From contig QANZ01013303.1 in the NCBI GenBank assembly GCA_003254925.1, positions 120,514-184,513 of the forward strand: a stretch of 64,000 bases of DNA, written 5' to 3'. Below the pieces are notes generated by a model. That model was given only the letters and a program-made list of their open reading frames with translations, was not told the origin of the DNA and did no database searches. Below, piece by piece: positions 36,203-48,045 of this stretch. Position numbers and translations under genes: made by a program. How positions within the stretch are numbered: position 1 is the first letter of the stretch; each line of letters starts with the position of its first letter. Origin of the DNA: Chamaecrista fasciculata (taxonomy: Eukaryota > Streptophyta > Magnoliopsida > Fabales > Fabaceae).

Positions 36203-36619
36203 TAATTATTAATTGCTTATTTTTCTTGATCAGAAAAATAAATTATACACAAACTCAGTAATTAATGATTATGTCTCAAATATGTATACTCATCAATGCA
36301 AATTGACCAATATGAAATAATTGATACTTATTATATTAAAATCATTATAGGTGATTAGTAGTCACCTTTCATTACTTAATTGATATTGAAAAAATAATCA
36401 ATAATTCAAATATTGATCACAATGTAATTAATCAAATTACTATTAATTAAGAAATGAAAGGTCTTAACTAAATTGCTAAAATTACTATTAGATGGTGATT
36501 TCAGAATAAAAAGTTATTAATCAGATTCTTTTAAGGCTAATATGATAAAAAATATTTTTTTGCGTATTGTAGGACTTAATTAAAGGCTAATATGATTAAT
36601 AACCCAAGAATATACATAC
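36203..36619. other. AT-rich intergenic DNA, nothing recognised
   Basis: Short spacer between a MITE and a solo LTR; no gene or signal seen. Confidence 0.4.
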
Positions 36620-38783
36620 TGATGAAGATTGTGCCCTAGGGCCAATCATTTTATATGTATGGACATATTGTTTGACTGATTTATGAATGATAAATTATGT
36701 CGTTATCATATTATTAGCATGTTTACTGTGATAACAATCCTTGATTAATTATGTGATAATTATTCTAAACTGTCCCTGGTCGATTATTCACGTGGGAACG
36801 TGAATGAACTAAGACCAGCATGACTTCGATGTATGGAGATACACGAATGTGATGCTTCTAGAGAGTCATAGTGCAATTATATAAAGGGTTACAAGTTGTT
36901 GGACCGACCCGGAGAGTCCTGCATGGGTTTAGTCATGAGCTAGCATCTCCTGTACACCTGTCACGATGCCCTTAGACCTGAGGTCTTCATTATTCCGGCG
37001 TTGTAGATGCTGAACTTTGGTCTAGTCCAACGTTGCTCGTAACAGGGTAGCCATACAGGCTAGGTACGAGTTTAGTTGTTTGTCGTGCTGAGGAATGTGG
37101 TTGACCAAAAAGGAATTTTGTCCCTCATTAAGTTGAGAGATATTTGACTAGGCCCCTCGGTGAGTTTTTCCAAGGAATGTGTGGCCACACAGGGTAATGG
37201 GACTAACTCAAGGAATCGAGAAAGTTATGGTTTGGATTGCAAGGATGACTTTCCCATGCCTTATCCATGACCAAAATATCGTGTGACAATAGGGATTATG
37301 ACAAGGTGGTACTAAGGTTAAGTCGTTAATGTTAAAACGATAACTCACGTGTTTTGGGTAGTCGTGATGGCTTGCTAGAGTCCGCTCTCGACTTGTAAGT
37401 CATGGAGATGGCTTGCTGCCAATTTCACGTGAGGCCTGCTGGGTCACACATGAGCAGGATCAAGATACTGTAATGGGACACGAATTAGGGTTAATTCGTG
37501 AGTCACTTTAGTGACACAACTTAAGACATAGTTGAATGTCTTAAGACATGAAGTCTTGTCTTAAATAAAATCTACGTTTGTGATATTTAAATTTGTTAGA
37601 CAAGTTTAAATATATTAATTGTTAAATAGTTAATTTGATTAATATATTTACAATTGAATTCTTGTTTAAAATATTGGGGAATAATGAATTGACTAAGTCT
37701 TTTAAGCATTAGGGGATTATTGATTTATTAAATTCTCTAATATTGAAAGATAACAAGAGGAGGGTGGCGCCTCACTCTTGAATTAATTAATGAAATATGA
37801 TTTTGTTAATTTGAATTTAAGATTTAAATTTGAATTCAAGATTTGAATTTGAATTAAGATATTAGGGTAATATTTTAATTCAATTGGTTAAGGATATTAA
37901 TAAGATTATAACTTCCTAAGAGTTAGGTTTGTTATCTTATTTATTAAATTCCTATAAAAACACTAAGGGGTGGCGCATTCTTCAAGATTCAAATTCAAGA
38001 TTTGATCTTGCATTTTGAATTTCAAGAATGCATTTTGAATTTTAAGTTAAGATATTAATGTAATATTTTAATTAAGAATTCAAATCCTCTTGACTCATTC
38101 CGACCAATGAGAAGTGTGCATTATGGATTTCAAGATATGATCTTGAAATTTAAATTAAGATTGCCTTTTAATTTTGAATTATAATATTAATGTAATCTTA
38201 TAATCAAGATTTGGTGATTCCCTAATTTGAGGAATGAAGACTCTATAAATAGACACAAAAGTCGCATAACTCAACCAGAGAACTAAAGGGAAAAGTCGCC
38301 TATCCCAAGAGAAAGAGGGAGAGTTCAACTAACCCTAAAACTTAGGGATAAAAGAGGCGATTTGTGTGTGAGGAAGAGGGATAAAAGAGGCGATTTGTGT
38401 GTGAGGAAGAGAGAGAGGCACTAACCCTAAAGTCAGTGGCCAAGAAATTGGTTCTTGGTGCGTCACTTTGAATTCTTGCATATTTCAAGAAGTGTTCTTG
38501 AAATTCCAAGATTGTAGATTTGGTTCCATAATCTCTTCGAGAAGTGGTTGGAGGCTAGCACTTGAGTATCTGTCAAACTGTTCGTGTGGATCACCGGCAG
38601 AGGAAGGACACGAGTCTGTGAACTTCTTGGAATCGCGTTTTTCAAAAGCAACCGTCTGATTTAGGTAAACGTTCCTTTCCTCTGGTATAAAGCACAAGTA
38701 GTGGATCTTATGGAGAAGATTATAAGTTTTGTAAAAATTTTAATTTTACCTTTCCGCTGCGTTTTGCTCCATGATCTCCAACA
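36620..38783 (+). mobile_element. Solo LTR, 2164 bp, TSD CATAC, same family as 20473-22662
   Basis: Begins TGATGAAGATTGTGCCCTAG and ends ATCTCCAACA. CATAC flanks it on both sides (36615-36619 and 38784-38788). TATA box TATAAATAG at 38244-38252. A local duplication (GGATAAAAGAGGCGATTTGTG twice near 38346-38404) differs from the other copy. No coding region. Confidence 0.88.
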
Positions 38784-38817
38784 CATACAATAAAAAATTA
38801 TGCAATTAACCAATAAC

Positions 38818-39100
38818 TGTTATAAAATATAAGAAATAAAGATATTCAAAATAGAGAGAAAAGTAGGAGGAGAGAGTGGTTCTTATCATTCAACTGATAT
38901 CATCCACTTTACATCAACACCTAAAGCCTCTATTTATAGGCTAAAGGATCTATAAGGGAGATGTACCAACTTAATGTACATAATGAAGGGATAAGGTCAT
39001 ATTCATGTACATAGAGAAAGTAAAGGAAAACTCAAACTTCTATGCATAGAGAATACCAAAAGATAAATGTGGATATTCATACACATAATTATTTATAACA
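38818..39100 (-). repeat. 3' LTR of the copia element
   Basis: 283 bp, TG...CA. Differs from the other LTR at only one position noticed (TAGGAGGAG versus TATGAGGAG). Contains a TATTTATAGG patch that may be a TATA box (minus strand CTATAAATAG near 38940). Confidence 0.85.
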
Positions 39101-41349
39101 CTCCCCCTTGAATATCCACAATTTATTGATACGCATTACATGCTGCCTCATTAAAAACCTTGCTAGGAAAACCCAGTGGGACAAAACCATGGCGAAGGGA
39201 AAAAGAGTACAGCGCGTATCTCCCCCTCATCATAACATCACTAAGGATCTTTTAATTTTCGCATTCAAATCTGATGAACCAATATCTCAAATGTTGCAAT
39301 TGGCAATGCCTCCATAAATAAATTTGCTAAATTATCACTTGAGCGAACTTGTTGAACTTCTATGTCACCTTGCTTTTGATATCACAAGTAAATCTGCTAA
39401 ATTCTCTTTTAGTTGAACTATACATGTCATATTATCTTCATACAATAAGGTTGACAGAGTTCCCTGCAAAAACAAATTACACATCTTCTGGATGTGTTGA
39501 ATTAGTAGTCTCAACTAAACACATTTTTTATTTGCCTTATGCATTGTCTCTGAAGGTCAGATAATCAGCTAGCATCTACATCATCAAGTAATGATGAACT
39601 AAATCTATTTAAATAAAATAAACCTTTATCTTTAAAATATTTTTTCATTCCTTGTCAATGTCATTGATTAAGGAAGAACTATATCTCGCTAGCAAGTATA
39701 CAGAAAACATTAATCCTCTTATAATATTAAGATATGCTACTACAAGACCAAAGAATTTCATCTTCATTTGAGGTTAATAGGATACTTTATCACTTCAAAT
39801 GATTTATCTAACCATCATGGTTACACCATGTCCATGCACCTTATCCATTTGAAAGTATCTCAATACACTTTTTACATAATATGAGTAATAACCTCACTAT
39901 TATAATATACTTACTTAATCAGTAAGATGAGATAAAATTTTATCTTTGTAAAATCTTTCTTGCAAAACTATCAATATTGTACTATGTTTTGAACTCTTCA
40001 AGAGTTCCAACAATAACAAATATACACAGTTTGATATCTTTCAAATAATATTTCTTGAGATAACTGTACCACATATGTCCAGTTTTTTTTCAAACCCATG
40101 TAGGATTTTATTCATCTTTATTGAACAAGACATCTGACATGCTTCCTATAATCCTCCAGGGATTTGCATATAAACTTCATTGTCCAATAAGCCATATGAA
40201 TGGACTATAATCATAGTCATTATATGTATATCAAGTTTGTTCATACAATGCCAGACTACTAAAATATTTGAAGGGGGTCGCATCCATCTTCGGGATTGCA
40301 TTCATCTTCAGAGAATATGTCTTTACATATTCAATGTGAGACCTTTGAGTTTATATCTTACACTTTAGCCTTTCATTTTCATTACGATTTTACTCATAAA
40401 CTCATTTGTACCCCACTAACTTCACACCTTCAAATATTTGGACATCAAAAGCCTTTTATAAACAGTCAGATCATATATTCAAAAATAATTGCATCCACCA
40501 CGGGAGAATTAAACTCCTTAAAATAAATTTCTAGTCTTTGTATCTCAAAAAGTTCAATTCTCTTATTTCTTTTCACACAAAGACTTATTTATATTTAACT
40601 GGTTGTACACCATCATGCTGACTATACACCATCATGCTGACTGTACACCATCATGTCTCTGGACTTCAAGTCCAAAAATTTCCACATTTCTCGAGTGAGT
40701 TTTACTCATCTTGGATCCTTTCTTGTCAATTTGGCCAATATTCACGTCGACATCCTTCGACGAATTATTATTCATGATCCTCAATGTTTTATAATTTGTA
40801 ATTTGTAGCGCTACATTATATTTAAATACTTTGTCGACAATATTTTCATATCGGTTCCATACTTTGGCAGTAATAAACATATTGAGATCTCATTATTTTC
40901 TGCACTTTCAGGTACCTGAATCTCTTCTGGAGATTTTTCATTCATTATGCCTTCATATATTTCCTCGATTCAACCATCTTTTTCAGATGCTCCTTTTATT
41001 TTTGAGGATTCTTATCTATGGAACCGATTAGTCCGTTCAGGGACTTCAATATATATTGGAGCATTTTCAGCTGGAAAATCTATCTTTACCATTTATATGG
41101 GTCAGTGAATGCATTGTGCAATTTATTTACAATATTCTTCAAATAAATTATTCTTTGAACTTCAAGTTCACATGAGGATCAAATGAATATAATAATCATG
41201 CATTCCTTGTAATTCATTTTTCCATTCCAGCTATTTTCTTTCTCCCCCTAATGCTGAAAAATTAATTTCATTGACAAATCATGTCATGAACTATCTCCCT
41301 TCAGAAGTTTAAGATATTTAATAAGAGAGTGGGATCCATACCCAACTGA

Positions 41350-41734
41350 TATTCTCAATTTTCGTTGGCGCCCATTTTGATTCACATGGTGGAGCAATAT
41401 AAATCCAGCACCAAAAGAATTCTTAAATGAGAAATATTCGGCTCCTGACCCAAAGCCAATAGCATAGGGGAGAGTTTACGATACGTTATTAATTTAATGC
41501 GTACAAGTGCTGCATCATATAAATTGATATGTTCTCATCAGNTATTCTCAATTTTCATTGGGGCCCATTCAGATGCACATGGTGGAGCAATATAAATCCA
41601 GCACCCAAAGAATTCGTAAATGAAAAATATTCAGCTTCTGACCCAAAGCAAATAGCATAGGGGAGAATTTACGATACGTTATTAATTTAATGCGTACAAG
41701 TGTTGCATCATATAAATTGATATGTTCTCATCAG
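41350..41734. repeat. Two 192-bp tandem copies joined by a single N
   Basis: Copy 1 is 41350-41541 and copy 2 is 41543-41734, with N at 41542. Both run from TATTCTCAATTTTC to GTTCTCATCAG and differ at roughly ten positions. The block is the copia integrase-side region. Confidence 0.85.
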
Positions 41735-42599
41735 GCATTTAATTTTCAACAAGACCATTTACCGTGTGGACATAAACAACATGATGTACCACATGTATCC
41801 CAACTAGCATATAATAGCTCTTTAAAACTTGGGATATAAATTCACCAGCATCATCAATTTTTCTTGATGGAATAATCCAAAAATTTGAGCTCAATCTTTT
41901 TACTTGAACAAAGTGGATCGACATGTCCACAAGGTGGCACTTCAGATCCACAATTTTTCTATGAACGCGTTCAGGAATTCCAAGGGATCCAATCCCAACT
42001 TTTGCTGGTAATGGTCTTAAAACCAATTTTCATTGAGAACATGCAACACAAGAATTCATTATATACAAGAAACCTTTGGTTCTTTAATAGACATTAATTT
42101 GAGTTCGCATTATTCGTGAACCGGGATGGTCTAAACGGTCATACAAATTATAAACGTATCCTTTAAATTAATGAACTTCTGGTTCATTTCTCCTTTAAAT
42201 TAATGAACCTCAGCTTCATTACAACATATGTCAAAGAACTGCTGGTCCATTACAACATATGTTTTAATTGTACTAATACAAATATAGTACAAGATGGAGG
42301 GCTCTTCTGGAGCATATGATCACATGTCCGATATTATATTTACTTTTTCCTCCATAACATTTTTCTTTCCTTCGGGAAAGCTTGATATAATTCAACAGGA
42401 TATTTGATCGTATGATATATATGATGTATACATGGTTTATATTCAAACAAGAAATCATATAAAGATAGATGAAAAAGGCTGAAAGAAATAAAGTAATACA
42501 TTATTAACATATAAATTGTTAACCAAATTAAAAATGATAATAGAATAATAATATACAATCAAAGAAATAAATGAGATAAATAAATTAAATAAAATGGAT

Positions 42600-42712
42600 T
42601 AGTTCTTCGGGAACTATCTCATATTTAGTTCTTCAGGAACTATCTAATATTCACTTCTTCAGGAACCATATCATATTTAGTTCTTCAGGAACTATCTCAT
42701 ATTCATTGAGAT
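42600..42712. repeat. ~26-bp tandem repeat, about four units, inside the copia element
   Basis: TTAGTTCTTCAGGAACTATC recurs four times with small changes; each unit contains a short GTTCTTC/GGAAC inverted motif. Confidence 0.75.
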
Positions 42713-43299
42713 ACTAAGATGTAAGAACTCGTTCATATCATATACTCAAATTTTCCTTGAGTTTATTGATGTCATACTTTAATAGTATCCAAATTCCAAA
42801 CCACTACAGGGTTACATCAAGAAATATAATCTTGTTAATATGAGAAACTCACTCTTCTAGAGTATATATTATTACTCTTCCAAAGTATCTTTGTGAGATT
42901 TTCCAATTCTCTTTTTCCAGAGAAAATTAATTATTATCAAAATAAATGTACTTGTGAACTTCAGGTTCACTTGTCAAAATAAATCAATGACAATCTTATT
43001 GAATAATTGACATATTCTCACTGCCGTCTCTACTGGAGACTCAATATCAATATTTTTGACATATCAAACACCTCACAAGATTAATTGTGATCACATATCA
43101 CATCTAAAAATACATCAATCAATCCACATATAAAATAAACATTTATTTTTATATAGGCCTTCAGGTCTATCAAATATTTAGATTGATGGTAGTCTTCAGG
43201 ACTATTGACAAATATATTTGTTTAACAACACCGTAATTGCTATCAGCAATTGGTCAAAATATATTTCTATTCACCTTCAAGGTTCGCCTTCAAGGTTAT

Positions 43300-43545
43300 T
43301 AATTTCTATTTGACTATTAGCCTTCATGGCTGATATAACACAGCTTCAATAGCCAAATTATTGTCTTCAAGGCATTATAGGATCATTTCAATAGTCAAAC
43401 TATTAGCTTTTAAGCCTGATATAAGACAGCTTCAATAGCCAAAGTTTAAGCCTTCGGGGCTGATATTATACAGCTTCAATAGCCAAAGTTTATTAGCCGT
43501 CAAGGGTGATATTAAACAGCTTCAATAGCCAAAATACCAAACTAT
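43300..43545. repeat. ~54-bp tandem repeat, about four to five units, inside the copia element
   Basis: Units share CAGCTTCAATAGCCAAA and ATTAGCCTTCATGGCTGATAT. It lies in the region that would be the gag side of the minus-strand element, and stops occur in every frame. Confidence 0.7.
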
Positions 43546-44082
43546 AGCCCTTGATAAATAATCAACATGTGCAATAACCTTTCATTGCACTAATCTTTGG
43601 CAAGAATACAATAATTGATTCAATAAAGTTGAATCAAAACATAATATGACTTCAAGTCATTTACTTAATCATATGAAACTGTAATTACATGTGACTTGGT
43701 CACTTTTATTTAATCATATGAAAACTCAATCATATGAAGTTTCAAGCTATACGAAACATTTTCAAATCTTAAGAAGACAACCACAATAATAAACTTATAA
43801 AATATATTATGATAATGATAAACAATCAAGCATAAAAGTTTCTTACCTTTAGTAAGTTAACAAGAAAACTTGAAAGATAATTAACTTACCTCTTTAATTA
43901 TCCAAAATTGAAATCAGAAGAGATTTGTACTTAGTTACCAAAAACTCACCGGTAAAGGCTCATGTTCAGTTACCTAGAACTCAAATGGATAGAGACCCAT
44001 GAACAGATGCCAAAAGCTTGAATGAGTAGACACGTGCACATATGCCAAAAGCTCAAATCGGTAGAGACTCGTGCTGATAACG

Positions 44083-44365
44083 TGTTATAAAATATAAGAA
44101 ATAAAGATATTCAAAATAGAGAGAAAAGTATGAGGAGAGAGTGGTTCTTATCATTCAACTGATATCATCCACTTTACATCAACACCTAAAGCCTCTATTT
44201 ATAGGCTAAAGGATCTATAAGGGAGATGTACCAACTTAATGTACATAATGAAGGGATAAGGTCATATTCATGTACATAGAGAAAGTAAAGGAAAACTCAA
44301 ACTTCTATGCATAGAGAATACCAAAAGATAAATGTGGATATTCATACACATAATTATTTATAACA
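44083..44365 (-). repeat. 5' LTR of the copia element
   Basis: 283 bp, nearly identical to 38818-39100. It begins TGTTATAAAATATAAG on the plus strand and ends ATTTATAACA. Confidence 0.85.
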
Positions 44366-44370
44366 ATAAC

Positions 44371-44663
44371 TATAATATTAATAATAATAACGATTTTATC
44401 TAAAGTAGAAATCATGATTAAAGACACATCTATTTCATTTTTTTTAACTTAATGCAAGAAAATCGATAAATCAACTCAATAATTAATATGTTTATATTTT
44501 TACGGGTCCGTACACTAAAAAATTAAAGTCAACACATTGTATGTCAATACAAAATAGCAAGTCAAAGTTTGGATGTGACATTAATGTCTCTATTTCCTAT
44601 TTTATAAAAATTTCCTTTTTAAAAGTTGTAATTGAATTTCAACTTTTATTGCCAAACCTAAAC
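44371..44663. other. AT-rich intergenic DNA, nothing recognised
   Basis: Short spacer; no gene or signal seen. Confidence 0.4.
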
Positions 44664-44983
44664 CTATGAAGTATGGACACTTCATTTTGTAGATGTGTCG
44701 CCCTGTCAGACACGTGTTCGTGTCCGACACCCACACGATACATATTTATAAATTTCAAAATATAAAATCAATTTTTTGTGACTTTAACGTGGCAAACAAT
44801 AAAAAATAACACATAAGACATATATTATTAATATAGATTATAATTTTAAATTTTTCATCAAAATTTATGGATTTTTAATTATTTATATATATAAATATAT
44901 GTCGTGTCGTGTCATGTAAGTTTAAAAATTTGACGTGTCGGTGTGTCCGGGTCGTGTCTCGTGTCAGTGTCCATGCTTCATAG
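44664..44983. mobile_element. hAT-type MITE, 320 bp, 8-base TSD
   Basis: CTATGAAGTATGGACAC at left and, inverted, CTATGAAGCATGGACAC at right. Flanks ACCTAAAC (44656-44663) and ACCTTAAC (44984-44991) form an 8-base target duplication with one mismatch. GTGTCCGACAC and GTCGTGTCGTG repeats fill the subterminal DNA, a layout known from plant hAT MITEs. Confidence 0.7.
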
Positions 44984-44991
44984 ACCTTAAC

Positions 44992-47900
44992 AATACGCAA
45001 AAAATTGATACCTATTATATTAATATCGTTGTAGGTGATAATCTTTCTTTACTTCATTGACACTCACTGATTGATTAGTCGATAAATCAATTATTGATAT
45101 TATTTTGTCAAATATAAAATAAAAATCCCTATAAAAGACACAATCCATTTATTTAGAAAATTTTTCGGTTTTGGAATGTTAATAAATTCAAACTTTAATT
45201 CCACACGCTTCAACTGATTTATTAGGTTGTAGAGGCTTATAATATTAATATCATTATATATATGATTAGTAACGATAGGTTTTTTCTTAATTAGTGTTGC
45301 TTGATTACTCAATACGTAATCAAAAAGTTAAATATTTCTCATAATGCAAGCAATCAATTTAATATTTATTAACCAATAGCTATAATCTGACTATTAATTT
45401 CTCAAACATCAAATAGAAATAATTATGATTGTGAACACCTCATTTGGTCTGGGTCTTTTTTGTAAATATAAAAAAAATAATGGGTCTTTTTTTAATAAGT
45501 TTAATTTTGACTTCTTTTCTTTTGGGGGTTTCTTTGTAAATATTTTGTTTTTATAACCCATATAAAAAAAAAAAGGAGAAAGAGGAGAAAGAAAAGATGT
45601 AAGGAGTGCAAGCCAAGAAACAAACCATGTCCCCCCTATTCTCACTCCAAATAGCTTACCACTAGGCTATGAGTATGAGGAGAACTTTGTGCAAATGTTA
45701 TAAAAAATATTAAATTAAATGTTGCGTTTTGATTGACTTCCCACCATCTTCATCTTCCTCATCTCTTTCCCACACTGCGCAGCCTTCAACACTTTAGATT
45801 TAGGGTTTTTGCACCAAAAAGGAAGAAACATGATTTAATGTGAGGAAAAGGCCAAAATTGATGCAATTGATTGCATTGATTTTGATTTTGTGAGAAAAAA
45901 AAGAAAAAAAAAATGATTTAACATGATTTAAGCAAGATTTTAAAAAGGAAAAAACATGATTTAAGCAAGATTTCAAAAAGGAAAATGTTGGAAATTTTAT
46001 ATGGATTAGCATTAGTTCATTATAAGATTGATATTTGTGTTTATTGATTAAGTAATTAATTTATCGTAACTCTGAATAAGAATGAATTTCGTGTCTTCAA
46101 CTGTGATAATCAGCAATGGGTTTGATTATCTACAGTCCTCATCCTATCGGTAAAAGACGCGCAAGTCACAGCCCGGAAGTATTAGTAATTATCCCATTAA
46201 ATTACTAATTGTAGAGTTATTTTGGAGACAAAGTATTTAGATAATATATATGTTGATAAATAATTAATAAGCCCAAAATATATATATTTAGTATATTATT
46301 TTATAACAATGAGGGTATTTTGGGTAGAGGCTTATTAATTATTTATGCATCACTCTCATAGTCTCATTACTCAAGTCTCTCATTTTCTCTCTATGGAGAA
46401 TCTCTCAACTCTCTCTTTGCAAGCTTCCGGGAAATGTGATTTGTAAAATCTTTACCATGTCAATTTTCTTTCGGCTATTTCAGGTTAGTGATTTCATCTC
46501 CCACGCTTTTTGATTTAATTTTTCCATTAGAAAAAAAATGGGCTTTAATGCAAATAGGCCGAAATTGTGGGATGATTTCATTCTTGTGTCTCTTCCTTAT
46601 TTGTGAGCAAAACCTTCTGCTATAAATTATCTTGAAAAAGTGAAAAATGGCACGCAAAAATTTCTAGAGAGAAGAGGCAAATTTGTGAGGGAGAAGTGTG
46701 AGAGCTATTTAACAAAATATTCAACAAGGTGAGGGATTCAAAAGCTTTTGGTTCTATTTTCAATTTGCATATTTTTCTTGTTTGTTGCTTAATCTTGTCA
46801 AAATTATAGATGATTTTATGAGAACAATGAGTGATTCATTCCCCAAATGAGTTTTCCATTTCTTCATAATCAATCTTTTGGTGGATTCTAGTCCTTTGGG
46901 TGAAATCATGCTTAAACTCCATCAATTCTTTTCAAAAATGCATTTTGATCCCTATCATGATAGAGAGAGGACCTAGACACAAGTGGATAAAGTTTTGGAG
47001 AAGCAAAGAGTAATTCCCACATTTTGATTCTCCTAATTCCCTCTCCATGTTCTCCTTTCTTTTTCTTTTCCTCTTTCTTTTTTTTTTCATAAAAGAAGTA
47101 AAATACAACAAAAATACTTTTTTTCTTTCGATTTATTTTTTTAATCTCTTTTTGTTTCTTTCTCTAAAAATCTAAAAAAAAAAATTTCAAAAATGAGAAA
47201 AATGGAATAGATTTTAAATTTCTTCATGATTGAAATCAAAATAACAATTTTTCTAAAATCGATTTTCATCATGAGTATTTTTAAAAATAGATTTCAATTT
47301 TTCTTCCAAAAAGGATACGTAGGCCTTAGGCGTCGGCTAAGTCAAGTCCAATCTTTGTAAATATTAGTTTTTGTTTCTTTTATATTATTTTATCTTTATC
47401 TTGTTTTTGTGTGTGATCTTGAATTTGAAAGTTAGGGTAGATATATAATCTTGATTTTGAAGTTGGTTAATTTCATTGTAATAATTGTATTATAATTTGA
47501 TACTTTCAATTAAACTATTTGTTAGATTAATCCACTTGTTGGGATAAATTTCATCTTACTTTTCAATTTGAGTTAAAATTTGAGTTTTTTTTAATAATTT
47601 TAAATTACGTATCATTAATCATATAAAATTTGTCATTAATATTTAGCTAAAGTAAGAATAAATAATAAAATTGACCAAAATGTATTAGGGACAAAATTGA
47701 CAAAAAAAAATAAAGACGAAATTGAAGCTAGTGTAAAGTTTAGGATTTAAAAGATGCTTCTGCCTCATCATTATAATCAATTAATCAATTTGTTTTCTCA
47801 AATATTCATCCAATCAAATGTCTTTCTCACAATTTAATTGTCATATACAGGAAAATAATACATAAGAGTCTAATATGAGAACCTCCGTTCAAATTTAATT

Positions 47901-48045
47901 TAAAAGGATTAACATAATTTAAAATTCAATATATATTTATAGATATATTAAAATAAAATTACAACATAGATATTTTGTTAAAAAAAATTAGAATATAGGT
48001 ATTGAATGGTGCTGATTGAAAAATGATTACAGGTCCTATAAAAAA
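44992..48045. other. Intergenic DNA, no gene seen
   Basis: AT-rich. A 27-base tandem repeat (ACATGATTTAAGCAAGATTT) at about 45920-45985. 45985 onward starts TGTTGGAAATTTTATATGG, which could be an LTR start, and 47317-47345 has GGATACGTAGGCCTTAGGCG, a motif seen in some plant Ty3/gypsy LTRs; neither has a proven partner. Poly-purine and poly-T stretches fill the rest. Confidence 0.4.

Larger units (their letters stand above)
38818..44365 (-). mobile_element. Ty1/copia retrotransposon, minus strand, TSD ATAAC
   Basis: LTRs (283 bp each) lie at 38818-39100 and 44083-44365 with one mismatch seen by eye; both are TGTTATAAA...TTTATAACA. ATAAC flanks the whole (38813-38817 and 44366-44370). Read on the minus strand, a purine tract AAGGGGGAG precedes the 3' LTR, and CGTTATCAGCACGAG follows the 5' LTR as a primer-site-like sequence. 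Decayed pol pieces are visible: an integrase-side APPHV/KMGA-like block (41340-41460), a FSVYLLARYSSS block near 39690, and the usual copia tail near 39160. The coding region is full of stops, so the element cannot act on its own. Confidence 0.85.

Noticed and set aside
45985..46480. Possible LTR starting TGTTGGAAATT
   Set aside because: No matching CCAACA end, target duplication or second copy was found.
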